Assembly (NCBI RefSeq): GCF_001039355.2
Contig: NW_019774569.1
Coordinates: forward strand, 240,079-304,078
Direction of reading: 5' to 3'
Source: Lingula anatina
Taxonomy: Eukaryota > Brachiopoda > Lingulata > Lingulida > Lingulidae
DNA: 64,000 nucleotides
The number at the start of each line of letters is the position of its first letter. Positions within the stretch are counted from its first letter, which is position 1. The position numbers were made by a program, and so were the translations under genes. This document shows, piece by piece, positions 35,316 to 46,009 of the stretch. The notes below the pieces were generated by a model. The model searched no databases. It saw only the letters and a program-made list of their open reading frames with translations, and was not told the DNA's origin.

Positions 35316-38300
35316 TTATGGCACGTTTTGATAATTAACAAACTGAAAAATTGGACCAATATTTGGCCCTATATTCGGATTTCCTTTGTCATCTATAGGA
35401 GTCTGCGCAAGCACCTTGCCTTGAACATACAGCGCGTGCATCAAACCAATACAGTCTGGGATCTTGCTAGGTCGACCGTTCAGGCCTTCTTGCAAACAAT
35501 ATAAAAGTCCAGTAAACATTCTAATAAACGCCTTTGCTAATCTATAACCTCTCGAGAATGGAATAAGCTTTTCAAACGTGGGGTTATGGATGATTGGCCA
35601 AACACCATGCGGGTTAAATGGAATTGATACTCCAGTGTAGTCAAAGAATGTATTGCACTCCATTGTTTCCTCTTGGCAATACTGATTAATGTTTCTATCA
35701 CAAGATCTACTGTACTTTGGAGTTTGATCAATGCCGCCGCATAATTCCGTTACCCTGATTTCTTTACCTTGTACAATTTGGGAAAATTTGAAAAAGTGAG
35801 ACAGATGTTTATCTGAGGTAAGGGGAAGGCAGGCGTTACTTCCCTCCCCCTGTTCAGTTATCGTATCAATAGCATTTATAGCTTGGGTTAGATTATCAAC
35901 GGAGAACGGTCTTGCTGTATTTTCTTGGCCGTACCAAAAGCTACTGTTTATTTGCTTTGTGAGGTTCCCTATAAATATATCGTTATCTCTAGCAAGGCTT
36001 GTGATAAGTGTTTTAATTCTTTTATAGAAAACTGATATAGTATTGGTATAATTCCTTTTGAAACAGGTCTGTCTTAATCCATGCTCATGACTGGGATGGT
36101 TTTGGTATTTATAACGATACATAAAGTTCGACAGAAATGACATATTTTCAGTGCATTTGGTTGTGAGGATCTGCTCGGGTCTTTCTATTTCCATGAAAAC
36201 GGATTCAACGTACTCCTTAGAAAGACCCTGAAGATTAATTTCCAGATCTGGTCTCACTCCACCCGGTAGGCGGGTAGGGTATATGGGAACGGCCCGGGGG
36301 CTGGCAATGAGGGGAGTCCCACCTACGGCATTTAGAATGTTAGCTACCAGCACTATATGTAGCATTTCTTCTACTAGTACCGATCGAATAGTTTCTGCAA
36401 TGTATACATTTGTTCCTTCTTTGATGGACATTAAGGCCGTTAGATAAGGTGGAATCGTGGTGAATTCAAGTAACAAAGCTTGTTGTAAAAGTTTCTTGAG
36501 CTCAGGAATAGTTGCTACGTTTCCTAATACAGGATTACTCAACCATTTCTTTATCATGTCTCTCTTACTTGGAGACAAGTCCCGAGTCGTTGGCATATAA
36601 TGCGGATCATGAAAAGGTAGATCTAACGTTCTTTTTATTTTCTCTTTATTGCGTAGAACATTTTCGTAGTCAAGCAAATAAACAAAATGGTTCATAACTG
36701 GGTACAGCTTGCTATAATATTCGAATATCGGTCTCACGTCGTCATACCAAGTTGGCACATCAGGAATTTTATAGTATTTATAAATTGTTATTCCCAAAAA
36801 GGATGTTGCGAAAATCGAGATTCCCGTATTGTCAGTAACACAAGTGAACAACAGATATAACTGGCCATCGTGAAGTATGGTTCTTCGATTATAATATCCT
36901 TTAGATTTTAAATCATTCGTCTTAATCATGATTGTCGCTGTACCGGTTGTGTCTGATGTAACGGGTGGACTTATCTCAAGGGCCGAGCGCGGTTCATTAA
37001 ATGGCGTGCTACATGGTCCACACAGCTGGAAACGACATATCGATTTATTCCCAAACTGCAGACCTACTGTTAGACCTTTGGCCGGTTCTCCAAACTGACT
37101 CACAAAGGTGGTAAACAAAAGCGTTTCATAAGGGCTTCTTCTGTACGAACCTTGATACATTGGCCCAACCGTGATACCATTTTGGCTTTCAGCAAGGATG
37201 ACCTTACATGCTAATTTACCTCTTTTGGTTATAGTACGAAACATAATGAGTGGTACATGAGCAATGTTTTTCTTGAAAGTTTTCGATATATTAATAGAAA
37301 CTACTCCACCAAAAGCGAAATACCATTGTGAGTCATCATACCTGACTTCTATAGCTTCTGAAGAATTCATATAACTTTCGCAATCCGAGCCGATTGTTGC
37401 GTTCTCGCTCGGAGATAAACTGACAAATATCTTTCCAGTTTCAGCCTTATCAAAGTCCCCGGTACCATTAATTCGAATGCTATTTCCCATATCTAAGGTG
37501 AGAAGTTTCAAGCCATTATCGACTACAAAAGGAGCATGACAAAACATCAAACCAAGACATTCCTCATGCTTAGCACGTAATAACCTAGTGAATCTCATAG
37601 AAGGAACTGAATCTTCGTTATGATGCGTCCCTATTGTTCCCACTATGCGACCGAAAAGAAAGTATTTTTCATATCTGTCTGGGTAGTACATATCAAGATT
37701 AAACTTAATTGATAACGAATTACTCTTGCCAAGCTCAGTGAGAAATTGGGATTTCAAGGGCGTGTTAAACCACTTAATGTCCGTTAGAATGGATTTCACC
37801 TGTATCCCAACAGAGCCAGCAAACAAAGATGCTGAATGCGGGCGTTTGATCCAAGCCTGCTGTGTGGCTGTGGGCACCAATCTTCCACGAAAGACGTTGG
37901 ACAGAATCAGCTCCATTCCGTAAATGGTGGAAAGAGTGTCGCACAGTGTAAATAGGTCGATCAGTTTTGCTGGAGCAGCTGCATACCAGTCTACGATGAC
38001 AATGATGTATACATGAGGATCACACATTTAGGACGTTAAATAATATTTAAACGCTTACGGCCGGACATGCAGCCATGCATACCTGGACCAAACAGTTGGA
38101 GTGACAGGACAGGATATAAATGTACGATTTTAAAAACAATCAATAAAAACATGGCAAAAAAAGCACGCTTTAAATGAAGTCAAAAAAACATTAATCTTTT
38201 TATATATTACATACCTTCTATTCCTTGCCCAATTATGGGATCGCCTCGGTCTGTGCAATTCCCATTGACGTAACACACACTAGTCACAAAAACTTCAGAA

Positions 38301-39079
38301 AACATGAAGTTCCCTGTTCCCTAAAGATAATAGTATTTACCAGTAAACGTTAGGGAAACATATTGCTTTTTGAAAAATTTACTTGTTGATTTTATATGAG
38401 AAAACATTAATTTAATGCATCATTTTAATACGAAGGAGTGGCTTATTACACAAAACTGTTCATGAAACATGTACACAAATGTTAAGATTATGGAAAATAA
38501 TGAAAATTTACATTATTTACTAAATTTTACCCGACAACCGTTTAGGTTTGTTGCACCTGAGGGTTCATCAGGGTTCAGATAATTTCATATCACAAGGAGT
38601 TTGCCAATTCGTACAACGAACGCACTTAAGGTCATTTTAATATCATATGATAATTAAGTATGGTTTTCATCGAAGTTTTTACTATATTTTGTACCAGGGT
38701 GTCACCATTGGTCACTTTGGCAACAGGTGATGATTAAATATGATGATTAAATATGAATATAATGTATCTGCGAAAACATTTTCAGGATATGGTACGAAGT
38801 TATACCTTTGAAACTATATAGTTGCATTTTAAGGGGCAATGACTTGGCATAGATACTGGCTTTATGAATACGAATAGTAAGACATACTTGTGGGTTGTAT
38901 CCTTCATTAATAGGCTGCAGGCGAGGTCCAAAATTAGCTGTCATATTCAAGTTATCCAATGCGTTATTTGTTGTCATTGGGTCCACGAAGAAATTTCCTG
39001 AGAAGTGCAAACGTGGAAAACCAAGGTAAGAATGCCTCAAAACTGAAAAGATAAAGTTTTACGTTAGGAACAAATTGAA

Positions 39080-39145
<66 letters not shown>

Positions 39146-39428
39146 TACCAGTATATGTTAGACACACTGACCAATTTGATATTCGAAATGCATATTCCTT
39201 AAATCAGGATACAACGTAGGAAACTGTTTAAAATTAGAAACACTATATATAAATATAATATAAGAAATAAAAGATATAAATGATTGTGGAAATCCCAAAA
39301 CAATTCCACTACAATTCCAGTAGGCGAATTGACTTACCGTGTTCTCCATCTCTGTTACTAGATATTGTAATAATGTTTGTCAGTAGAAAAATGATGATAA
39401 AAACAACTTCAAAGTAAAGCCCACCCAT
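35316..39428 (-). CDS. VioB-like (iminophenylpyruvate/chromopyrrolate synthase type) protein with signal peptide
   Basis: Exons: 39338-39428, 38888-39042, 38215-38320, 35316-37990, phases 1-0-1, giving 1008 residues; bacterial VioB has about 1000. Residues 1-22 form a hydrophobic signal peptide (VVFIIIFLLTNIIT). The VioB-type N-terminus follows: GFPRLHFSGNFFVD then TTNNALDNLNM. At about residues 579-590 is HYMPTTRDLSP, near-identical in VioB. The ferritin-like helices (PF12902 type) contain LLLEFTTIPPYL (Glu626) and VEEMLHIVL (Glu658, Glu659, His662), the residues expected of that fold, then a DQGEG-like EQGEGS and an RMFTGLL helix. VioB/RebD/StaD couple two amino-acid-derived imines in bacterial bisindole pathways. 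No VioA-like oxidase is visible nearby, so substrate is unknown. About a dozen N-x-S/T sequons suggest secretion. An upstream in-frame ATG at 39512 is possible, but the one at 39428 puts the signal peptide first. Confidence 0.88.
39082..39140. repeat. (TA)n microsatellite
   Basis: About 29 TA units in the first intron of the VioB-like gene. Confidence 0.93.
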
Positions 39429-39712
39429 GGTTATGACATTGAGTGCAAATGAACAGCAAGCAGGTACCAGGTGGACACAGAAACGCCCACGGTCTATCAC
39501 GCTTTCGCACACTGGTACCTCGTTAAGGTTAACTTAAAGTTCATTAACGTGATACAGTGATCTCCTACGCACACTAGTATTTACTTAAGCATCTAACTTA
39601 CACCGGAGAATTAAGGTCGCCAAGGTAATGACACTGTGTGCACATGAACCTAAAGGGGTATATAGGTAGACACAGATCTGCCCACGGTCAATCACGTTTT
39701 CACGCATTACGG
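39428..39712. repeat. Duplicated 5' flank of the VioB-like gene
   Basis: A block of about 85 bp around the start codon (GGTTATGACATTGAGTGCAA through CCCACGGTCTATCACG) recurs about 200 bp upstream at 39625-39712 (GGTAATGACACTGTGTGCAC through CCCACGGTCAATCACG). The flanking TTAAGGT..AACTTAAA text is repeated as well. The distal copy keeps a minus-strand TATATA near 39657-39665. Confidence 0.7.
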
Positions 39713-41227
39713 CAGCACATTAAGGTCAACTTAAAATACATAAACATGAAGCACTTATCCACAAGGCACACCGGTGTTTACTTATGCATTTAACTTATCA
39801 CAGGAGAGTTTAATTAAGGCCGCCAATGGATGTGTCAGGTGATGTTAAAACAGACTGAGATGATCTGTCCATTGGTTTGCATGGGCTATCTAGGTTTAAA
39901 TAAAACAAATTTAGATTTACAAAACATACATTTAGAGGTCCAACAGATAATGTTCTTATGGTTATATTAACACCATTTGTCGTTCCTTTGGAATGATAAA
40001 ACAGCTGGCGTAACATGTGCACGAAGATGCACTGTCTTTAGTTATTCAACAATGTGAATTCCACCACATGTACTGATGTTGTCACTGCCACCAGTCACAC
40101 TAGAAGCGACACCCCCTTCGTCGTAGGCCTGCTCAGGATGCCTGCGAAATCAAATTTGACCGCCTTGGCGGTGCGGATGGAATCTGGCGTCAATAGTAAA
40201 AGCCATATGATTCTAATGCTGTGCTACCAATTGTTGATGGTTCCAAACTCATTAGAGATATGGACGTCGGTTTTGTGTTGTTCACAGTGGCTTCCTTAGA
40301 ATTTGTCTGGTGTATTTACCTGCTACAAACAAATTGGCGTTCGCAATGGGTTTTGTTTGGCGATCTACCCCTCATTCTGAAGGGTACGGGCTGCCTTGGT
40401 TTAGTTGTAGCACCTAAATCGTAAGAACAATGGGCCCCGTTTCCTGGTGGTAAGTTGTGTGATGGCGTCTGCATAGGTACACTAGTTTGAGCATTCCTCT
40501 GTAAAACTGTGCCATTCGTTTCTTGTAATATAATAATCTATTTGGCAAGGTTTATCTGTTTCACATCATTATGAAGCGTAGCAATAATGCTGTGACACTG
40601 TTTCGCTCAATTCAAATTTCAAATTCATCTTTGCAAACGTTAACGAAACATTGATACCTTTTTAACAAAACTATGCCCTCTTATAATCATACTAGGTCCA
40701 ACCCAAAGAGCCCTAACCAATGAAACTACCATTGAGTACCACGGAAAAAGGTAGTCAATTAACTTGTGTTGGCACACCTGACTACATACTTTCCTATTCT
40801 CGTTCTCCATATGAAATGGATTAAAAAAAAACCAATACGTTTTATCCTTATGCATAATTTTAAAACTATATTCCATATTAAATTTCATGTCCATACACGT
40901 GGGTGGGTGGGGGGGAGGCATCGTGTTATTTTTCTGACTTTGATATACATACATGTAAATACAGTTTGTTACTACTATATAAGGCTATCCGGAAGGTGTT
41001 TTATCATTTTGTAAGTTGTCGGGGAAGATGACAACATATATATATATAGTTAAAAAACAGCATTATGAAAAAAACAAAATGTCAAGGCTATGGCAATCAT
41101 TTTGTGCAACCCTGACTATCTCCGAACACATGCCAAAACCCCACGGAATGTTTACATTCTCGGCTCAGTGCAATCTAACCGCTGGAAGACGCTTCACCTG
41201 TTAAGTGTGTAGGAAGGCGGTCTCTAG
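39713..41227. other. Intergenic region shared by divergent VioB-like and defensin-like genes
   Basis: The two genes start at 39428 (-) and 41284 (+) and point away from each other. The stretch between holds short frames without family features. Shared control is possible but not shown by any motif I can name. Confidence 0.4.
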
Positions 41228-41237
41228 TATATAAATA
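41228..41237 (+). promoter_or_regulatory. TATA box of the defensin-like gene
   Basis: TATATAAATA stands 47 bases before the ATG at 41284. A start site 25-30 bases downstream would leave a 5' leader of about 20-25 bases, as in many inducible immune genes. Confidence 0.7.
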
Positions 41238-41283
41238 GCGCCCAAAAGTTGCTGCTCATTATTTCAACATTTTCAACTTCAAA

Positions 41284-44200
41284 ATGAGCGAAATACGTGC
41301 TATTTGTCTGATCCTATTTCTAATTGTTGGATCTATCACCGGGGAAGATGCCAACACTGACACAGATGTGAGCGAAGATTTTTCTCTTTCATATAACAAT
41401 GGCAAATGCTTCATTTATAGTTTTGGTAAGTATTTGTGTTTGAATTTCAAATTGAGTTAATTGAAAAGCCACAGGATGCCTCGTTTATGCCTTTATTCAC
41501 TTATTCGTAACTTCAAATTTAGTAAAAAAAAGTCCATTTACAAACATCCTGTTTCATCAATATGCATCACATAGAGTAGAACAGTTTCATTAGCTATGTT
41601 ATTATAATAGACTTGTGAAGATTCTTTTGTCTATAGCTATTTATATTAGTTTGATCTTACCATCCAATATTTCATCTGCTTGCAGTCCGATTTCATCAGG
41701 GAATGAGGTTGTGACAGGTATGACAACCTGTCACCCCCTCTGGTGTGCTATTTGGTCAGATCCCCCCCCCTTGCCTGCCCCTCCCTTAGGAGTGGTAGGT
41801 AGAGGTTGGGTAGCTCAGTCCCATCATTCCGATTCAACTTGGCCCCATGTAAGCGGATGTTAATTGCTTCAAGAACTTTCCGGTGTAGATCTCGTGGCTC
41901 TCTTTCCAAGATTATTATGTCTTCTATGGTTGTTGATGTTATACAATGCCCTGTCTGTTCCTGGTGTTGGCTGAGGGCAGATTTTTTATCATGTTTTTTG
42001 ATCGATTTTTGATGTTCAGCGATTCTTTCAGTTAAGGAACGTCCTGTCTCTCCGATGTATTTCTCTCCACACACCTGACACTCACACTGGTATACAACTC
42101 CACACTGTTCTCCTGGGTCTAATTTGTCCTTTGGGGATACTAGGATGCCTCTTAGTGTCTGTCCTGCCTTATGGTGTAATACTACATTCCTTTTTCTGAA
42201 TGCTCTTTTTAGCTTTTCACTAACCCCTTTCATGTAAGGTAGTACTGCATATCCTTTGGGTTTTTCTTTTTCAGTCATGTTCTCGGGCCTTTGTTGTTTT
42301 TCTCTTCCTTTCTTTTCCCCTTCTTTTATAGCCCATTCTGGGTAACCACAATTTCTAAAAGCCACTCTGATTTTTTCCTTCTCTATCTCTACCTTGGGTT
42401 TCTCTTTTATCAGTGTGTCTGCCCTATGCATCAGCGTCTTGATGATTCCTATCTTCTGTTGGACAGGGTGGTGGGATGTCCACTGAAGGTAGTGGTCTGT
42501 ATGCGTAGGTTTTCTATAAATGTCTGTTGTGATGTTATCATTCTTCCTAATAAGCTGTAAGTCCAGCATGGGTAATGTCTGGTTGTCATCTTCCCTTTCT
42601 ATTGTGAACTTAATGCTGTCATGTTGTGCATTGTATGTAAGGGAGGGGCAGGCAAGGGGGGGGGGATCTGACCAAATAGCACACCAGAGGGGGTGACAGG
42701 TTGTCATACCTGTCACAACCTCATTCCCTGATGAAATCTGACTGCAAGCAGATGAAATATTGGATGGTAAGATCAAACTAATATAAATAGCTATAGACAA
42801 AAGAATCTTCACAAGGCATCACATAGAACTTTTAAAGCAGCGGTGAGCATTTAAAATTTGTTAAATGTTTTATTAATTTTAAGAGATAATTTACCAAACC
42901 AATGTATACATGTACTGTTACTTAACTGATTAATATCTACAGTATATCTTTTTCAAGCAGGCGGACCAACAGGTATAATGTAGCAGGGCAAGGATAATAT
43001 ACAGGGTTACTACTTAATATGGAATATTATTTTTTGGCGAGTAAATTTTCTACAAAATATTTATTTTCTCTCTTACTACTTTAAACCCAAAACTGAGGTG
43101 TCACTCCATGTGTAGCCAGGTGTGTTACCTAATTACCACACAACTCTCGAAAGCATTGATGCATGCAGTTGCAAGTTCTCTGGTTAGAAATGTGAGGGGT
43201 GCTCTTTTCGGCAATTTCTGCCCTTGTATAAATATGCATGGGTTTGGCCTATCTTTGTGGTGTATTTAGAGAAGCAACAAAGGGATCGCTCTGAAACTTG
43301 ACAGGTACCTTACAGAAGATAAGTTTCGACAGCTAATCAAAGCAGCTTACTATGGGATTCTTTCTCTCAGAGAAAATGGCCAGAAACGGACAGCCATTGC
43401 CAGGCAATGCAACATTTATCAGGAACCATTAGTTATGTCCTCCAAAGAAATGCTACAACAGGGGCACCTACTCCAATACCTCGACCAGGGTGTCCGCGTA
43501 TCACACCAAGAAGACAGGATCGCCTTCTCTTATGAGTGCGCCGTGCTGGTCGTACAAAGACAACCAGTGTCCTCAGAAAAGAGTGGCAGAATGTCATTCA
43601 AACGCGTTTCAAGGTCCCTCGTGAACAAAAGATTACTGCAAGCCGGTTACTTTGCACGAAGACAAGTAGGGAAACCACTGTTAACAGCAAGTCATATTCA
43701 GCGAAGTCTGCAATGGGCTGGGGACCACTTGCGTTTGCAGCCAAAACACTGGAATCACATTGCTTTCGGTGATGAGGCCAGATACGGAGATTTCAGGGTT
43801 GACGGTCAAATCCGTGTCCGCCGACGTGTACAAGAGTCATAAAACATTGATTGTGTACTGCCTAGGGTGCAAGCAGGGGTTGGGAACGTCTCTGTTTGGG
43901 GAGCATTCCATGCCGGTGCCCAGAACCAGTTGGTTTTTCTAGGAGGCAACCTCAACCAGGGTTCCTACAGAGACATTCTACAGCAAACAATCCTTCGATT
44001 TGTAAGAATCATCTTCAGGAACAACTTTGTGTACCAAGACGACTGCGCAACCCCACATCGAGCTCGCAGGATCACTATTTTTCTCCGAAACCAATGGGTC
44101 TGTGAGTTACTTCCGCCCACAGATTTTCAATTGGGTTCATATCTGGACCGAAACAGCTGTAGGGACTTATGTAAATTAAAATGGAGAGAACAGATTAACT

Positions 44201-46009
44201 TTGTTCGTTTTCGTGTCTTTCTATACTAGCTCCCCATGGTCCGTCACCATGGGTAAAGCAATGTTCCATAGTGTATCAACTATATTCTCCGGTTCTCTAT
44301 ATTCAACTGGTGTTGAATATTTTAGTTAATAGGTTTGCAGATTTTAGAACTTTAAAGCAGTAGTGAGCATTGAAATTGAGTTAAATGTTTTATATTATTT
44401 TATAAATTACCAATCGAATACGTAAAAACACTATTTCCTAAATGATTAAAATCTGGAATTTCTTGTTTTCAGGACAAGCAAACCAGAACCCGCTTGCCGG
44501 TCAAGTAGCAGGTATAGCATGTAAAACATAAAATTTGAATGATTGGCTATATATCTCCGAAACATAAAATGCATCAGATTATATAATTTAAGACTAGTTA
44601 GTAACGGATACTGTAACCCTTTATTTTCATCCGGATACCGAAAGTGAGGTTTTTCCTGCATCTAATTATTCAGTAATGCATCTATCTTTGTGTTGATTTA
44701 AAACAACAAAAATCACCCCCAAAATATAAATAACGACGCTTATATTCCTCGTTGCAATGCATAAGCATAGGCAAGTCGAAGCTTTAATCGTCAATTTAAC
44801 ACCTTTCTATGTTGAGGTGAGATAGCCATCGGTATGGGGAGTAATCTTGTCCCTAAACAAGATTTTATCACAAAATTTGGCAAAGTTGGCCACTATTATT
44901 TTTGTTATGGAGTTATGAGCTCCTAATAAAGGATTTTCATTGATCAAAGGCATTGTTTTGCTTTAACAAAGATAAAATCTGAACTGTTACTTAACTGATT
45001 TAAATCTGTATTATTTTCTTATCTTCATAAAGAAGCACAAGCATTCGGATCAACAGGTTTAGCAGGGCAAGGATAATATATATATATATGGTCGGTCATA
45101 TATTTCCGAAACATAAAATCATTTAAATTATAGATTAAATTATAAATTTAATACGGTGGTAAAAAACGACTTTTTATTAAATTATTCATTAATCCCGCCG
45201 AAAAAAATGCCTCTATGTGAAGCATAAGAAGGCTTGCACACCAAGACCTTTAAACCTATATGCTTACGCGTACTTTAAAAATTATACATATATATATAGA
45301 GAGAGAGGGAGAGAGAGAGAGAGGGAGAGAGAAAGAGAGAGAGAGAGAGAGTCAGTCAGTCAGGTTGATTAAAAAGTGTTCTTTTCATTGAACAAAGGCA
45401 TTATTTTGCTTTATCAACGATAAATTCTGAACTAATACTTTTAAGAAAAGAAATGGGTTTTGGGGCATTTAATGATGTCGTTAAAACGACGTTCGTGGGT
45501 GCTCAGTAAATGAGAAATTTGAGAAACCGATTTTTCCTTTTTTACCCCAAAATTGCAATTATGACGTCACCCGTAAGATGACGTGTGTAAATGTTAATTA
45601 ATTTAGTCAATGAACACTGTATCCAAAATAATGTATATAAGGCAGTAAATAAGGGGGTTTTGGCGAAGGGTAACAATATCTTTAAACAACCTTTCATACC
45701 GCAGTGGTGGATTTCTGGTCCCCTCTTGAAATAAGAAACTAGCTGAATCATAGTTCTGAACCGGATAATGGATAACGGATCAGCCCCTGAACCGGGTACT
45801 TCTGCTTATTTTATTCTTCCTTGGAAAAACTTGCATAATCTTAATTTAATCTTAAAGGAAATGTGATAGCAAGAGAGGTGAAGAATCTACTAAGAATCGG
45901 TCAAGCAGGGGGCCCCTGTGAGCAGAAAGACTGCTGGACTCACTGCCACATCGCTAACGGCAAAGGAGGCTTTTGTCAAAATCCTGAATTCTGCGAATGC
46001 TTCGAGTAG
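41284..46009 (+). CDS. Defensin-like secreted peptide with CS-alpha-beta cysteine pattern
   Basis: Exon 1 (41284-41425) encodes a signal peptide (AICLILFLIVGSITG) and an acidic pro-region. The last exon (45858-46009) encodes six cysteines spaced C-x4-C-x3-C-x9-C-x5-C-x-C with GGF before Cys4, the invertebrate CS-alpha-beta defensin pattern. Three tiny internal exons are possible: 42961-42972, 44473-44511 and 45033-45056 (12, 39 and 24 nt). All are phase 1 on both sides, so any combination keeps the frame; with all three the peptide has 122 residues, with only the middle one 110. The middle one has the best splice sites. Mature peptide would be about 35 residues after a basic site (LLR). Such peptides act outside the cell, mostly against bacteria or fungi. 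A 3' UTR intron (donor 46027, acceptor near 46229) and AATAAA at 46311 complete the gene. An ion-channel-acting relative cannot be excluded. Confidence 0.72.
41576..42815 (-). mobile_element. 5'-truncated Penelope-like element with inverted terminal repeats
   Basis: On the minus strand a 354-codon frame (42812 to 41748) carries the end of a Penelope-type reverse transcriptase (LPMLDLQLIRK, DIYRKPTHTD) and a GIY-YIG nuclease domain (GVVYQCECQVCGEKYIGETG, RIAEHQ). The last 175 bp or so at each side (about 41613-41790 and 42640-42815) are inverted copies of each other. GCATCACATAGA at 41564-41575 and 42816-42827 looks like a 12-bp target duplication. The catalytic YADD part is missing, so the copy is dead. 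It sits in intron 1 of the defensin-like gene. Confidence 0.85.
43002..44160 (+). mobile_element. Tc1-like element, copy 1, 3' end rearranged
   Basis: Begins TA|CAGGGTTACTACTTAATATG. The transposase text is broken by frameshifts but readable: helix-turn-helix part near 43365-43620, first catalytic Asp in HIAFGDEARY near 43765, second in YQDDCATPH near 44034. After CCAATGGGT (44098) the sequence turns into the reverse complement of the region that should hold the third catalytic residue, and the right end is missing. Between two small exons of the defensin-like gene. Confidence 0.82.
45299..45351. repeat. (GA)n microsatellite
   Basis: GA repeat with a few GG interruptions, followed by three CAGT units; in the last coding intron of the defensin-like gene. 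Confidence 0.88.
45702..45789. mobile_element. Shortened hAT-type MITE, copy 2
   Basis: CAGTGGTGGATTTCTGGTCC at the left, the phrase AACTAGCTGAATCATAGTTC inside, and GGATCAGCCCCTG at the right. An 88-bp deletion derivative of the family at 28222-28493. Confidence 0.6.

Noticed and set aside
35316-39428. Bacterial contamination as source of the VioB-like sequence
   Set aside because: Three introns with matching phases, eukaryotic signal peptide, AT-rich composition like the neighbours and flanking animal genes.
40054-40424. Overlapping plus-strand frames of 67-81 codons between the VioB-like and defensin-like genes
   Set aside because: No recognisable motif, signal peptide or splice structure.
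42834-42960. Independent gene between the Penelope element and Tc1 copy 1
   Set aside because: The sequence is a diverged copy of the intron unit at 44340-44470, so it belongs to the defensin-like gene.
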